Positions 43,116 through 52,276 of a DNA stretch of 64,000 bases are shown piece by piece. How positions within the stretch are numbered: the first letter of the stretch is position 1; every line of letters starts with the position of its first letter. Source of the stretch: WTJY01 sp045105475 (GTDB lineage Bacteria > Chloroflexota > Anaerolineae > Promineifilales > Promineifilaceae); assembly GCA_045105475.1 (NCBI GenBank), contig JBGCDP010000242.1, positions 1 through 64,000 on the forward strand. Direction: 5' to 3'. Under the pieces are notes generated by a model. It made no database searches. It was not told where the DNA came from and worked only from the letters and a program-made list of their open reading frames with translations. The translations under genes and the position numbers were made by a program.

Positions 43116-43321
43116 AAGGATGTTTTCTCCTCAAACCACGAAATTTGTATATCTTTTAAAATTCTCTCTGTCACAATAGAAGAATCATCGTCAAACCCTG
43201 GCAGACTTTCGATCAAATCGAGCATCTCGTGGAGCCCAGTTTGTTCTGGGTCACGGTCAGGATGGTACTTCATTAAAGCAAGAACAATACCGTATGATGA
43301 TTCCCAGTAAAGTTTTGCCAT
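43112..43321 (-). CDS. iscX: IscX-like iron-sulfur assembly adaptor
   Basis: This 69-aa protein matches IscX/YfhJ in size and wording: tryptophan and Tyr near the start (LYWESSYGIVLALMKYHPDRDP), the central LHEMLDLIESLPGFDDD with its acidic iron-binding patch, and the end RILKDIQISWFEEK. IscX binds iron and tunes cysteine desulfurase IscS during Fe-S assembly. In enterobacteria it ends the isc operon; here it is translationally coupled (ATGA) to nuoB, so assembly and a Fe-S client are made together. No other isc genes are in the window. Confidence 0.85.
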   Translation of the reverse strand: MAKLYWESSYGIVLALMKYHPDRDPEQTGLHEMLDLIESLPGFDDDSSIVTERILKDIQISWFEEKTSL

Positions 43322-43495
43322 AGTTAGCCTAGAAAATTATCTCTATCAAAACAGGAGTAAGGTGCAAATAATCTGAGGGTACAGATCAACCTAATAATAC
43401 CTTAATTTTCACGAGATGCACTTCGTTTGTGAACATTTTTACAATCCATCTTGTAGCGATTCTAATTCCCAAAATTAAGCATTCTGAGGATAATT

Positions 43496-44698
43496 ATGCT
43501 TAATCAATTTTGGGAAAACTCCACTATCATGCGCATATTTCTTCTCTCTCCCTATCACTCTGGCTCGCACAAGGCTTGGGCTGAAGGGGTCCAAAAACAC
43601 AGCAACCACCATGTCGAGATTTTTTCCCTGCCGGGGCAACTCTGGAAATGGCGCATGCATGGATCGGCCGTCACGCTTGCAAAGCAGGTTTTGGAACAGG
43701 ATACAATCCCCGATCTTGTTATAACCGATGATATGCTGGACCTAGCAACATTTGCTGCTCTCACTCGCAGAAGGCTGGCGGGGGTACCATTAGCCCTTTA
43801 CATGCATGAAAACCAGTTGCTCTACCCGTTGCCACAAGATAAAAAAAAGGGGCCGATGCGGCGCAACTGGGGTGTTCGGGAACGACAATATGTGCTGATT
43901 AATTGGAAATCGATGCTAGCGGCTGACAAGATATTCTTTAATTCTCGCTTTCATTTGGAAGCTTTGTTTGCTGAGTTACCGGTTTTTCTCCGCCATTATC
44001 CTGATCATAATGAAGAAGAGACGGTTGAACTATTAAGGCAAAAGTCGGCCGTATTGCCCGTTGGTATTGATTTTGCAGATGTGCATCGCCAAAGTCGCGA
44101 TGTTGCCCTGAAACACGAGGCTCGCAACCCAGGTTTTGACTCTGCCGCCAACCTCGTCCCGACTATTCTATGGAATCAACGGTGGGAGTTTGACAAAAAT
44201 CCGGCCGAATTTTTTGCGACCCTGCGACAATTCAAAGCTGAAGGGGGGGTGTTTAACCTCATTGTATGTGGCGAGAGCTTTCAAAAAACACCTGAAGCTT
44301 TTGAGCAAGCTGAAGCAGAGTTTAAAAACGAAATCATCCATTTCGGATTTGCGTCCAAAGAAAGATATCAAGAGCTATTGGGTCTTAGCGACATCGTGAT
44401 CTCAACCGCACATCATGAATTTTTTGGAATCAGCATTTTAGAAGCGATTCATGCAGGAGCCATCCCCCTATTACCCAAACGATTAAGCTACCCGGAACTG
44501 ATCCCGGCCGAATATCATGCCGCTGTGCTATACAACAATCGATATGACCTGATATCAAAACTGCATCAGGTTACAGCACAAATAAACAGCTCAAAAACAA
44601 ACTCCCCAGACATGCAATCGATTGCAAAACCTTACAGTTGGACTCATATTATTGGGCAATATGACCAGGAATTTGAGGTACTAACCCATATTAACTAG
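43496..44698 (+). CDS. tRNA-queuosine alpha-mannosyltransferase-like GT4 enzyme (DUF3524/GTDC1 family)
   Basis: This 400-aa GT-B glycosyltransferase has the DUF3524 head: LLSPYHSGSHKAWAEGV, LPGQLWKWRMHGSA, TDDMLDLATFAAL and YMHENQLLYPLP. The GT4 C-lobe follows with STAHHEFFGISILEAIHAGA. The family includes the vertebrate enzyme that mannosylates queuosine in tRNA-Asp; bacterial members are assumed to act likewise. ATG 43496 has AGGA 8 bases upstream; ATG 43529 (MRIFLLSP) is where homologues usually begin. No other queuosine genes are nearby, so the substrate is inference. Confidence 0.8.
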   Translation: MLNQFWENSTIMRIFLLSPYHSGSHKAWAEGVQKHSNHHVEIFSLPGQLWKWRMHGSAVTLAKQVLEQDTIPDLVITDDMLDLATFAALTRRRLAGVPLALYMHENQLLYPLPQDKKKGPMRRNWGVRERQYVLINWKSMLAADKIFFNSRFHLEALFAELPVFLRHYPDHNEEETVELLRQKSAVLPVGIDFADVHRQSRDVALKHEARNPGFDSAANLVPTILWNQRWEFDKNPAEFFATLRQFKAEGGVFNLIVCGESFQKTPEAFEQAEAEFKNEIIHFGFASKERYQELLGLSDIVISTAHHEFFGISILEAIHAGAIPLLPKRLSYPELIPAEYHAAVLYNNRYDLISKLHQVTAQINSSKTNSPDMQSIAKPYSWTHIIGQYDQEFEVLTHIN

Positions 44699-44862
44699 GC
44701 GAGGTTACCGAAAAACTTTATGGTCCAATAAGCTTCTTGTATAGTTATTAACTTAATCAGCAAAGCTCACTACTATTTCCCAATTAAAATCCAAAATCTA
44801 AAATTAATTCTCAGTCACCCTTTGACTACCATCAAATATTGACTCAAAAGGAGAACGTTCCT

Positions 44863-46989
44863 ATGGCAATTAAATCAATGCCTAAAAAATTAGAAAGACT
44901 GCCAGAACTTGCCAATAACCTTTGGTGGAGTTGGCACCCTGAAGCCCGAACAGTCTGGCGCATGCTCGATTATCCACTGTGGCGCACTACGGTTCATAAT
45001 CCGGTCAAAATGCTCCATGAAATTGATGACGAGCGTTTGAAAGCAAAAGCGGCCGACAGCTCATTTGTCCGGCTTTTAAACAAGGTCATGATGGCTTATG
45101 ACCAAATGATGGCCAACACAGATAGTTGGTTTGTCACAGAGCACAAAGATTTAACTGACAAAGTCATTGGCTATTTCTCGTTTGAGTTTGGCATGCATGT
45201 TTCATTGCCAATTTATTCAGGAGGCTTAGGCATTCTTTCTGGCGACCATATTAAGGAAGCTGGTGATTTAGGCTTGCCATTTGTTGGTGTCGGCTTTATG
45301 TATCCTCAAGGATATTTCCGCCAAAAAATTCCGTCTCACGGCTGGCAAGAGTCGAACTATGAGCATCTCGATATGGAGCGTTCACCAATTGCTCTGATGC
45401 GTGATGGTGATGGAAATGCGATTACCATTAGTGTTGAGATTGGTGATCAAACGGTGTTTGCTCAAATCTGGCATGTTAAAGTCGGCCGAGCAAAACTTTA
45501 CTTGCTCGATACAGATGTTGAAAGCAACGCACCGTGGAATCGTGAACTATCAGCTCGCTTGTACGGTGGTGACACTGAAATGCGCATCCGCCAAGAGCTT
45601 ATGCTTGGAATCGGTGGCGTCCGTGCCCTACGTGCGTTAGGTATCTCACCTGAGATTTATCACATGAATGAAGGTCACAGCGCTTTCTTGGGCCTCGAAT
45701 TGGTGCGAGAAATGGTGGCTGAAACCGGCTGTACTTTCCATGAGGCAGCGCTCAAAGTTCGGCCGAAGTCGATTTTCACCACACACACGCCCGTTCCGGC
45801 CGGTCATGATGCGTTTCATTTTGACCTAATGAACAAATACTTTAGCCACTATTGGCCGCAGTTAAACTTGGATCGTACCGGGTTCATGAATTTGGGCACC
45901 CACCAAGAAGAATGGGGCGAAGCGTTCAACATGACCGTGTTGGCTCTAAAAATGTCTGGTATGGCAAATGGGGTCAGCCAATTACATGCAGAAGTGTCTC
46001 GCAACATGTGGCAATCTGTCTGGCCAGAAATCGATAACGAAGATGATGTCCCAATTTCAGGGATTACCAACGGCATTCACGTTCCTACGTGGACAGCTTT
46101 GCCACTTGAGCATTTGCTTAACCGTCACCTGGGTCCAAACTGGATGGCAAAGCATGATGACCAGGCGATGTGGGAACGTATTATGGATATTCCAGACGAA
46201 GAGCTTTGGACCGTCCATCAAGAATTGCGTGCTAAGCTGTTTGATGAAATCCGTTCGCGCACCCGTAAACGTTGGGTCGCTGGCCATCGTGACGCTACTC
46301 AGGTGCTAACAACGGGGGCATTTTTGTCAAACCGCGCCATGACGATTGGGTTTGCCCGCCGTTTTGCTACCTACAAACGTGCGACTCTAATCTTCCGTGA
46401 TCCGGAACGTTTGAAACGAATTTTAATGAACCCTTACAAGCCGGTTCAGATTATTTTTGCCGGTAAAGCACATCCGGCCGATGATCCAGGCAAGCACCTG
46501 ATTCAAACGATTTACAACATTGCGAAGTCCCATGACTGGGGCGGCCGCATCGCCTTTGTTGAAGATTATGACATGCACATGGGCCGTTACCTTAAGCAAG
46601 GGTCCGACATTTGGCTAAATACGCCACGTCGGCCGCGCGAGGCCAGCGGAACCAGCGGTATGAAAGCGGCGCTTAACGGTGTACCGAACCTTTCTATCCT
46701 TGATGGATGGTGGGTTGAGGGCTACAACGGCGCAAATGGTTGGGCGATTGGTGAAGGGATTGATCTGGAGAATCCAGATGAACAAGATGCAGCCGATGCA
46801 GAATCAATCTATCAATTACTAGAACAAGAGATCGTTCCACTTTACTACGACCGAGATCGTGATGATGTCCCTCGTGGTTGGGTACAACTCATGAAAGAGT
46901 CGATTCGATCAAATGCGGCCAAGTTTAGTATGCGACGCATGGTGAAAGAATATACAGAAAACCTTTATATTCCAACGATGAAATCTTAA
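44863..46989 (+). CDS. glgP: Alpha-glucan phosphorylase (DUF3417-containing)
   Basis: This 708-aa phosphorylase releases glucose-1-phosphate from glycogen or maltodextrin. The N-terminal DUF3417 part (PELANNLWWSWHPEARTVWR) and the phosphorylase core are clear: SGGLGILSGDHIKEAGDLGL, YHMNEGHSAFLGLE, RFATYKRATLIF, and the PLP lysine in GTSGMKAALNG. It is of the short form common in thermophilic and deep-branching bacteria. ATG 44863 has AGGAG about 10 bases upstream; a TTG eight codons earlier was not used. A strong terminator follows the stop. Confidence 0.96.
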   Translation: MAIKSMPKKLERLPELANNLWWSWHPEARTVWRMLDYPLWRTTVHNPVKMLHEIDDERLKAKAADSSFVRLLNKVMMAYDQMMANTDSWFVTEHKDLTDKVIGYFSFEFGMHVSLPIYSGGLGILSGDHIKEAGDLGLPFVGVGFMYPQGYFRQKIPSHGWQESNYEHLDMERSPIALMRDGDGNAITISVEIGDQTVFAQIWHVKVGRAKLYLLDTDVESNAPWNRELSARLYGGDTEMRIRQELMLGIGGVRALRALGISPEIYHMNEGHSAFLGLELVREMVAETGCTFHEAALKVRPKSIFTTHTPVPAGHDAFHFDLMNKYFSHYWPQLNLDRTGFMNLGTHQEEWGEAFNMTVLALKMSGMANGVSQLHAEVSRNMWQSVWPEIDNEDDVPISGITNGIHVPTWTALPLEHLLNRHLGPNWMAKHDDQAMWERIMDIPDEELWTVHQELRAKLFDEIRSRTRKRWVAGHRDATQVLTTGAFLSNRAMTIGFARRFATYKRATLIFRDPERLKRILMNPYKPVQIIFAGKAHPADDPGKHLIQTIYNIAKSHDWGGRIAFVEDYDMHMGRYLKQGSDIWLNTPRRPREASGTSGMKAALNGVPNLSILDGWWVEGYNGANGWAIGEGIDLENPDEQDAADAESIYQLLEQEIVPLYYDRDRDDVPRGWVQLMKESIRSNAAKFSMRRMVKEYTENLYIPTMKS

Positions 46990-47038
46990 CCGCATACCGT
47001 TCACGTATCTAATATTTGAACGGTATTCAAAAAACAAA

Positions 47039-47088
47039 TAAAAGCCCCTCACATGAATTTCGTATTATTTTGTGTGAGGGGCTTTTAT
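47039..47088 (+). terminator. Intrinsic terminator after glgP
   Basis: Arms aaaagcccctcaca and tgtgaggggctttt enclose a loop of about 20 nt, followed by a short T-rich tail. It lies between glgP and the next rightward gene. Confidence 0.85.
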
Positions 47089-47126
47089 TCTCGGAACTCT
47101 GGCTGATTTCAGGATATAATCAAAAG

Positions 47127-47516
47127 ATGAGCGATACCGATCTCGTTGAACATCAAGAAGCAGAAGATCAAGATCCACGCAACATCACTTGGCGCAGTTG
47201 TGCAGGGGCTCTCATACTCCTAATCATTTTAGGGCTTATTCCTCTTTTCGGCTGTCGGCTAGTCACCCAAGGTGTCCTACAGTTTGGAGACGAGGATGGG
47301 CGCTTTTTAAATGTTTTTATGCTCCAAGATCCTGATCAAGAAGGCATAGGCATGCAATGGACACGAACGTTTGAGCATGATGATCAAGCGGTATGCACTC
47401 GTACGACCGTGCGATACTATATGTTTGTCGGTGAAGGCGAAAACTTGAATTACTGCGAATGCAGCAATGTATCTATTTCTGAGTCGTTACCAGACATGTG
47501 TGTTCTAACCCCTTAA
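47127..47516 (+). CDS. Single-TM hypothetical protein with extracytoplasmic cysteines
   Basis: This 129-aa protein has an acidic N-terminus, one membrane helix (about 24-45, CAGALILLIILGLIPLFGC) and an outer domain of about 80 residues with cysteines near its end (YCECSNVSISESLPDMCVL). No family was recognised. ATG 47127 was chosen because the frame upstream runs through the glgP terminator. TATAAT at 47115-47120 lies only six bases before the ATG, which would give a leaderless mRNA. It precedes two further small membrane-protein genes. Confidence 0.65.
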   Translation: MSDTDLVEHQEAEDQDPRNITWRSCAGALILLIILGLIPLFGCRLVTQGVLQFGDEDGRFLNVFMLQDPDQEGIGMQWTRTFEHDDQAVCTRTTVRYYMFVGEGENLNYCECSNVSISESLPDMCVLTP

Positions 47517-47528
47517 TGGAATTATAAA

Positions 47529-48035
47529 TTGGACTCATCTAAGCAAGAACTTCCGCTTCTCACCCTGACTCAGCTAGAAAGACAGCGTCAGCTGTTGCGC
47601 TTTAATCGACTAACTATCTATTTGCCAATGGCAATAATAGCTACTCTGATCATAGTTGTAACAGGCATTATGCTCTGGCTAACATTATTTTCAGGTGATG
47701 AGTCGACACAGCAATGGCGAGAGTTTTCTTCAGCCACGGCCGATGTCGTCATTATCTTGACTGTATTGCCCATGCTCCTAATTGTGGCATTGCTCCCGGT
47801 TCTAGCGGCTGGGTGGTTCTGGTATACTTGGGGATCTCCACGTCCGGTTGAGAATTGGTTGCAAAAATGGCTCTGGAAAACAGACAGTTTCGTAGAAAGC
47901 TCGGCAGAAAAAGTTGAATCAGCCGGTACAAAAGCAGCAGATTACTCAATCAAATATCGTGCATTCGCTTCTAAAATCGGCCGCACGGTTAAAAAAAGTA
48001 CGCAATCCATATTTCCAATGAGCGATGAGTCATAA
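47529..48035 (+). CDS. Two-TM membrane protein of unknown function
   Basis: This 168-aa protein has a charged N-terminus (TLTQLERQRQLLRFNRL), two membrane helices (about 33-55 and 73-100), and a basic helical tail (ESAGTKAADYSIKYRAFASK). No ATG fits the frame, so TTG 47529 is used, 12 bases after the preceding stop. I do not recognise a family; tandem placement with its neighbours suggests a small membrane complex. Confidence 0.65.
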   Translation: MDSSKQELPLLTLTQLERQRQLLRFNRLTIYLPMAIIATLIIVVTGIMLWLTLFSGDESTQQWREFSSATADVVIILTVLPMLLIVALLPVLAAGWFWYTWGSPRPVENWLQKWLWKTDSFVESSAEKVESAGTKAADYSIKYRAFASKIGRTVKKSTQSIFPMSDES

Positions 48036-48067
48036 CGTTTTGACATTAATTAATTAGAGGCAGACAA

Positions 48068-48289
48068 ATGGAACAGGAAAATCAAACAAATAACAATGGT
48101 TGGCAGAACCGTTTCTTGATCATAGGGGCAATTTTAGGTGCCATTGCTGGATTGGTTTCAGCATGGATGTTGATTCAATCGGCCGAGAAAAAGCACGGTG
48201 GCCCCCCTGAAATCACCGGATCTGACCTACTCCGCTCAACAGTAGGTATTATCGGTATCATTCGCGGGATCGCTTCACTCGGTGACTAA
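48068..48289 (+). CDS. Small two-helix membrane protein, Chloroflexota-type
   Basis: This 73-aa protein has one strong helix (NRFLIIGAILGAIAGLVSAW), a Lys/Gly-rich turn (EKKHGGPPEITGSDLL) and a second amphipathic helix (STVGIIGIIRGIASLG). Similar small proteins occur widely in Anaerolineae-like genomes, to my recollection, without known function. TTAGAGG lies about 8 bases before the ATG. It follows the two preceding membrane-protein genes in the same direction. Confidence 0.75.
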   Translation: MEQENQTNNNGWQNRFLIIGAILGAIAGLVSAWMLIQSAEKKHGGPPEITGSDLLRSTVGIIGIIRGIASLGD

Positions 48290-48361
48290 ATATTCTACAC
48301 TTAAAACAACAAGACTATGCAGGCTGCGCTTTGATAAAGCTGCGAGCTCCAAACAAATTAA

Positions 48362-48721
48362 ATGACAAAAATACTTTTAGTTGATGATGATCCTACAGGT
48401 AGCAGCCTGCTAAAAATGTTTCTAGAGCTGGAAAATTTTAGCGTCACAACGGTACACGATCTAGAGCAGGCTCGGCACGCTTTAGATGAAAACACCCGCC
48501 TAGTATTGCTGGATTATCATCTCAGCCGAAATGTGAGTGGCTTGTTGCTGCTTGAAGAAATTAGGGCAGGTAAAACAGATTCAGCGAAAGAGACCCCAGT
48601 CATTATCACCTCTGGAGATGACCGGGCAAATCAGGCGTCTATAGAGCAAGGTGCCAATGCCTTCATGCACAAACCTTTTGGCCCTTCGGACTTGGTAGCA
48701 GTAATTCACACTTTAATTTAG
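48362..48721 (+). CDS. CheY-like single-domain response regulator
   Basis: This 119-aa receiver domain has the acidic pair in LLVDDDPTGS, the phosphoacceptor Asp in LVLLDYHLSR, the Ser/Thr in VIITSGDD and the lysine in FMHKPFGPSDL. There is no output domain, so it works by binding a partner or as a phosphorelay intermediate. No kinase gene is adjacent; the hybrid kinase at 23.6 kb is the only one in the window and need not be its partner. Confidence 0.93.
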   Translation: MTKILLVDDDPTGSSLLKMFLELENFSVTTVHDLEQARHALDENTRLVLLDYHLSRNVSGLLLLEEIRAGKTDSAKETPVIITSGDDRANQASIEQGANAFMHKPFGPSDLVAVIHTLI

Positions 48722-48735
48722 TCGTTAACATTCTT

Positions 48736-49974
48736 ATGAGCAAAACAACCAACAATCTGGCAACTCCGCAAGGAACAATTACTCTAAAGCCAAAACGTGA
48801 AAAACCACTGTTAAATCTTCACCCTTGGATATTTTCGGGTGCTATTGCTCATACAAGCAGTGATTTAACACCGGGAGATGCTGTTACAGTCTTGTCTTCT
48901 AAAGAGGAATTTCTAGGGATCGCAGTGTGGAATCCTGCTTCTCAAATAACCGGCCGAATAATGGCTTGGAAAGAGGAGCCTCTCGACGAAAACTATTGGA
49001 ACGATCGGATTCACCAATCCATTGCCAGACGTAATTGGCTTGGCCTTGAACCTGCAACCAATGGATATCGTCTCGTCAATGCGGAATCAGACGGAATTCC
49101 TGGCCTAGTTGTTGATCGCTATGATCGATGGCTTGTTTTCCAATGTTTAACCAAAGGGGTTGATGTTCGTCGTGATCAAATCATTGAAACCCTCAAAAAC
49201 ATTCGGTTTGAAGATGGTAATCCACCTTTGGGCATTGTCGAACGGTCTGATGTAGCCGTTCGTAAAAAGGAAGGACTTAAACAATTTTCTGGAGTAGTTT
49301 GGGGTGAAGTTCCTGAAGATGAAATCTCTTTTCAGGAAAATGGACATACCTTCAAAGTTAATCTTTTAAAAGGGCATAAAACAGGCTTTTATTTAGATCA
49401 GCGTGAGAATCGAGCGCTATTTAGTAAAGAGTCTCTAGTCGAAGGCAAAGATATTTTAAATTGCTTTTCCTATACAGGCGGATTTTCCGTTTATGCAGCT
49501 CAAGCTGGCGCAGCAGCAATCACAAATGTTGACTCATCAGTTCCCGCTTTAGAATTTGCTGAAGAAAACGTCAATTTAAATGCAAAGGATCGACCGAATG
49601 ATGAATATGTCTCGGGGAATGTGTTTGAGGTTTTGCGCCACTATAAAGAAGTCGGCCGGAAATTTGACCATATCATTCTTGATCCCCCTAAATTTGCTCA
49701 CAGCAACAGAGACCTCAAAAAAGCGGCTCGTGGGTATCGGGATATAAACATGTTGGGGTTTGAGCTTTTACGGCCGGGCGGCACCCTGTTTACATTCTCT
49801 TGTTCTGGGCTAATTTCAACAGATCTGTTTCAAAAGATCGTCTTTGGTGCGGCCGTTGATGCCAAGCGAAGCGCGACGATTTTAAAAAATCTCCATCAAG
49901 GGTCTGATCACCCGGTTTCATTACACTTTCCTGAAGGGCGCTACCTCAAAGGATTTATGTGCAGAGTAGACTAA
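48736..49974 (+). CDS. RlmI-family 23S rRNA (cytosine-C5) methyltransferase
   Basis: This 412-aa protein has an N-terminal PUA-like domain (LNLHPWIFSGAI, TPGDAVTVLSSKEEFLGIAVW) and a Rossmann methyltransferase: KTGFYLDQRENRALF, ILNCFSYTGGFSVYAAQAGA (SAM loop), HIILDPPKFAHS (DPPxF active site) and LFTFSCSG. This is the RlmI/RlmK-like architecture that methylates C1962 of 23S rRNA in E. coli. Only 14 bases separate it from the response-regulator gene. Confidence 0.92.
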   Translation: MSKTTNNLATPQGTITLKPKREKPLLNLHPWIFSGAIAHTSSDLTPGDAVTVLSSKEEFLGIAVWNPASQITGRIMAWKEEPLDENYWNDRIHQSIARRNWLGLEPATNGYRLVNAESDGIPGLVVDRYDRWLVFQCLTKGVDVRRDQIIETLKNIRFEDGNPPLGIVERSDVAVRKKEGLKQFSGVVWGEVPEDEISFQENGHTFKVNLLKGHKTGFYLDQRENRALFSKESLVEGKDILNCFSYTGGFSVYAAQAGAAAITNVDSSVPALEFAEENVNLNAKDRPNDEYVSGNVFEVLRHYKEVGRKFDHIILDPPKFAHSNRDLKKAARGYRDINMLGFELLRPGGTLFTFSCSGLISTDLFQKIVFGAAVDAKRSATILKNLHQGSDHPVSLHFPEGRYLKGFMCRVD

Positions 49975-49982
49975 AAAGCCTG

Positions 49983-50399
49983 TTACCACCAACGACGTTC
50001 TCTTCCATAAAAGAAGACGATAAAGCCTAAAAATACAACACTTAACGGCCATAAAAGCAATCGTATGATTGGGAGAGCCCCAAGAGCAACAAGCGCAAAC
50101 GCTCCCAATATAACAATAACAACCCAAGCCCATTTAGGGATGTCTAAAGTTTGCCAGTTGAATGAAGGTCGCTTATACGAGCCAGAAGCTTTTTTTCGCG
50201 GAGTTCTGCCAATATCATGTGTGTATCCTCGATTTCCGGGACTAGTTAACGACCAACTATCAGACCATCTTGCTCCACACATATTGCAGTTATGAAATGC
50301 AGTCTTCACTTCACCTGACTCATTTTCAATTCGGTAAATTACTCCACCACAATAGGGGCAATCTCGGCCTGTATCTTTCGACTGATTTTGATCTGACAT
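49983..50399 (-). CDS. Zinc-ribbon membrane protein of unknown function
   Basis: This 138-aa protein has two CxxC knuckles (DCPYCGGVIYRI and HNCNMCGARWSDSW) forming a zinc ribbon at 12-50, a basic linker (RTPRKKASGSYKRP), and two C-terminal membrane helices (WAWVVIVILGAFALVAL and LLLWPLSVVFLGFIVFFYG). Such proteins are small sensors or assembly factors; none is recognised exactly. It converges with the rlmI-like gene, leaving 8 bases between stops. Confidence 0.75.
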   Translation of the reverse strand: MSDQNQSKDTGRDCPYCGGVIYRIENESGEVKTAFHNCNMCGARWSDSWSLTSPGNRGYTHDIGRTPRKKASGSYKRPSFNWQTLDIPKWAWVVIVILGAFALVALGALPIIRLLLWPLSVVFLGFIVFFYGRERRWW

Positions 50400-51055
50400 A
50401 AACTAATTTCCGTTTTCTTGAAGAAACACTCCGTCTCCTCATCGGTATTATTACTTTTTAGGCACAAAGGTCTGGTGCTTAAAAGTATAAGTGGTAGAGC
50501 ATTCTAATTGATCAATAATTAAATCTATATTCACTATACATTATAAATAGACAGGTACAAATTAGAATGGGTACCGGCACGCTTAATTATTTAGAATTTA
50601 ACTCATAAACTTAAACTATACTTAGACAGAGTATTAAATATGAGGTGATTCCATCACTCATGGGCCTCGGCTTAAGAAGAAAATACTATCATTCTAGTCA
50701 AAGGGGTGTCAAACATTTTGAGTAAGATCATAAGGTGAACCTGAGTGCTTTCAATGCCACTTTAATATCAGCTAAACTCTAGGCTCATGCTTAATTTCAT
50801 AAAGATGAGGTAAATGAATCGTACAATTCCTGAAGAACCAGTTAGCTTAAGTGCATGTGTAAGAGATAATAAGAATAATCGTAGGTTGGAATGAGTATAA
50901 ATTAACTATCCATTTTATGGCCCAAATTACTTACACCTACTCTAGAAGATAAGCTTTAGAGCTTCTATAATAATAGAGTGGGAGCATGTATTGTAAAAAA
51001 TCACCTAAGATCACAATGCCCGTAAATATTTTGCCAGCCATAGGAAAAGCAAACA
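50400..51055. other. A+T-rich intergenic region preceding the exopolysaccharide locus
   Basis: These 656 bases hold no CGGCCG and no gene-sized frame. A 26-codon frame at 50814-50894 has GAGG just before its ATG but no other support. The position suggests the control region of the rightward polysaccharide operon. No hairpin terminator was seen and promoter boxes are ambiguous in this base composition. Confidence 0.45.
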
Positions 51056-52189
51056 TTGATTCGCTTAATCATTATTAGATTTATTGAGACTATCGCCAGA
51101 AATTTCGTGGTTATTATTGCACCAGCAATTATTGTCACGTTGTTATTTGCTGTGCTTCAAGTTATTAAAAAGCCGCAATACCTTTCTGGTGCAACAGTTC
51201 AAATTCGCTATAACGATGAAATAAGCAAAGTCATTGGTTATGAAAAATTTGAGACCGACCCTAAAGATCCAAGTGAGAGAATGGTTTGGGAATTACAAGA
51301 GCTAATGCAAACCGATGCTTTTGTTGACAAGATCATTGCTCAAGTTGATTTTAAAGATCACAACGGGGTGAATCCGGTTGCAAATACCCAAAGCGAAATG
51401 CGTGAGTATTTGCGCGACAATGTTCAATTTTTGATCACAGGGCTAACGCAGATTGGCATTCTAGTTTATATGCCAACTTATACATCTTCGATCGACGTTA
51501 CAAATGCAATCTACGACTTATATCTCACCCATCAAATCGAAACCTTTGGTGGAACTGGCCGAGATTTAGTTGAATTTATGACTTTGTACTTAGATGCAAA
51601 AACCAATCAACGCGACTTAGTTAATGCAGAGCTAAGTGCATATTTAAAATCCCATCCAGAACACCCTTTTTATAAGCGCCGAGAAATTGAAGAGGCTCAA
51701 ATATCTCTTTTAATAACGGCGCGGGATGATCTAACCAGTGATATCGAGTATACCGAGGATATTTTAGACCTTGGTTTTTTGGTTGAGGGCACCTCAGACA
51801 GATATTTTAAAGAAACATTTATCCTACTCGATGCTCCTTTTGAACCAGTCCCAATGACAACTAAAACAAAAAAGATTACAGGAGTCATTCAAGGGGCTGT
51901 TTTAGGTACATTTCTAAGCATCGTCACAATAGGGCTACTCGTCATATTTGATAGACGAATTACGCTCCCCTTAGATTTACTTAATATTACAGATTTACCT
52001 TTATTAACCATGATTGAGATGGAAGAGGACAAGCAAAAACAAAGGTACAACTTTAGACACAAGCGTAAACCAATTACCCAAAGGCTAAAAGATCGCTTGA
52101 AACAATTAACCGTTGCCGGTGGCGCTGACACGAACAGCAGGTCACGTAGAGGGCATCGGCCAAACAAAAACTTGAATTCAGTCGGATAA
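51056..52189 (+). CDS. Wzz-like polysaccharide co-polymerase
   Basis: This 377-aa inner-membrane protein has the chain-length-determinant layout: TM1 (about 15-37, VVIIAPAIIVTLLFAVL), a long periplasmic helical region (about 40-275) and TM2 (about 280-302, GTFLSIVTIGLLVIF), followed by a basic cytoplasmic tail (RFHRHK-like, then NSRSRRGHRPNKN). It sets glycan chain length with the polymerase. TTG 51056 is used; AGGA lies 11 bases upstream and no ATG fits. It opens the polysaccharide operon and is followed by a second Wzz-like gene. Confidence 0.8.
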   Translation: MIRLIIIRFIETIARNFVVIIAPAIIVTLLFAVLQVIKKPQYLSGATVQIRYNDEISKVIGYEKFETDPKDPSERMVWELQELMQTDAFVDKIIAQVDFKDHNGVNPVANTQSEMREYLRDNVQFLITGLTQIGILVYMPTYTSSIDVTNAIYDLYLTHQIETFGGTGRDLVEFMTLYLDAKTNQRDLVNAELSAYLKSHPEHPFYKRREIEEAQISLLITARDDLTSDIEYTEDILDLGFLVEGTSDRYFKETFILLDAPFEPVPMTTKTKKITGVIQGAVLGTFLSIVTIGLLVIFDRRITLPLDLLNITDLPLLTMIEMEEDKQKQRYNFRHKRKPITQRLKDRLKQLTVAGGADTNSRSRRGHRPNKNLNSVG

Positions 52190-52276
52190 TTATTGCAATT
52201 CGCAAACTTTTTTAAACAAACACTAAATCTTAGTGATAGGTAATCAGCACAACCAGCAGACTTTTAGGAATATAAA

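Noticed and set aside
50814..50894. 26-codon frame with GAGG before its ATG in the long intergenic region
   Set aside because: Too short, no hydrophobic or family pattern, and codon content is not distinctive.
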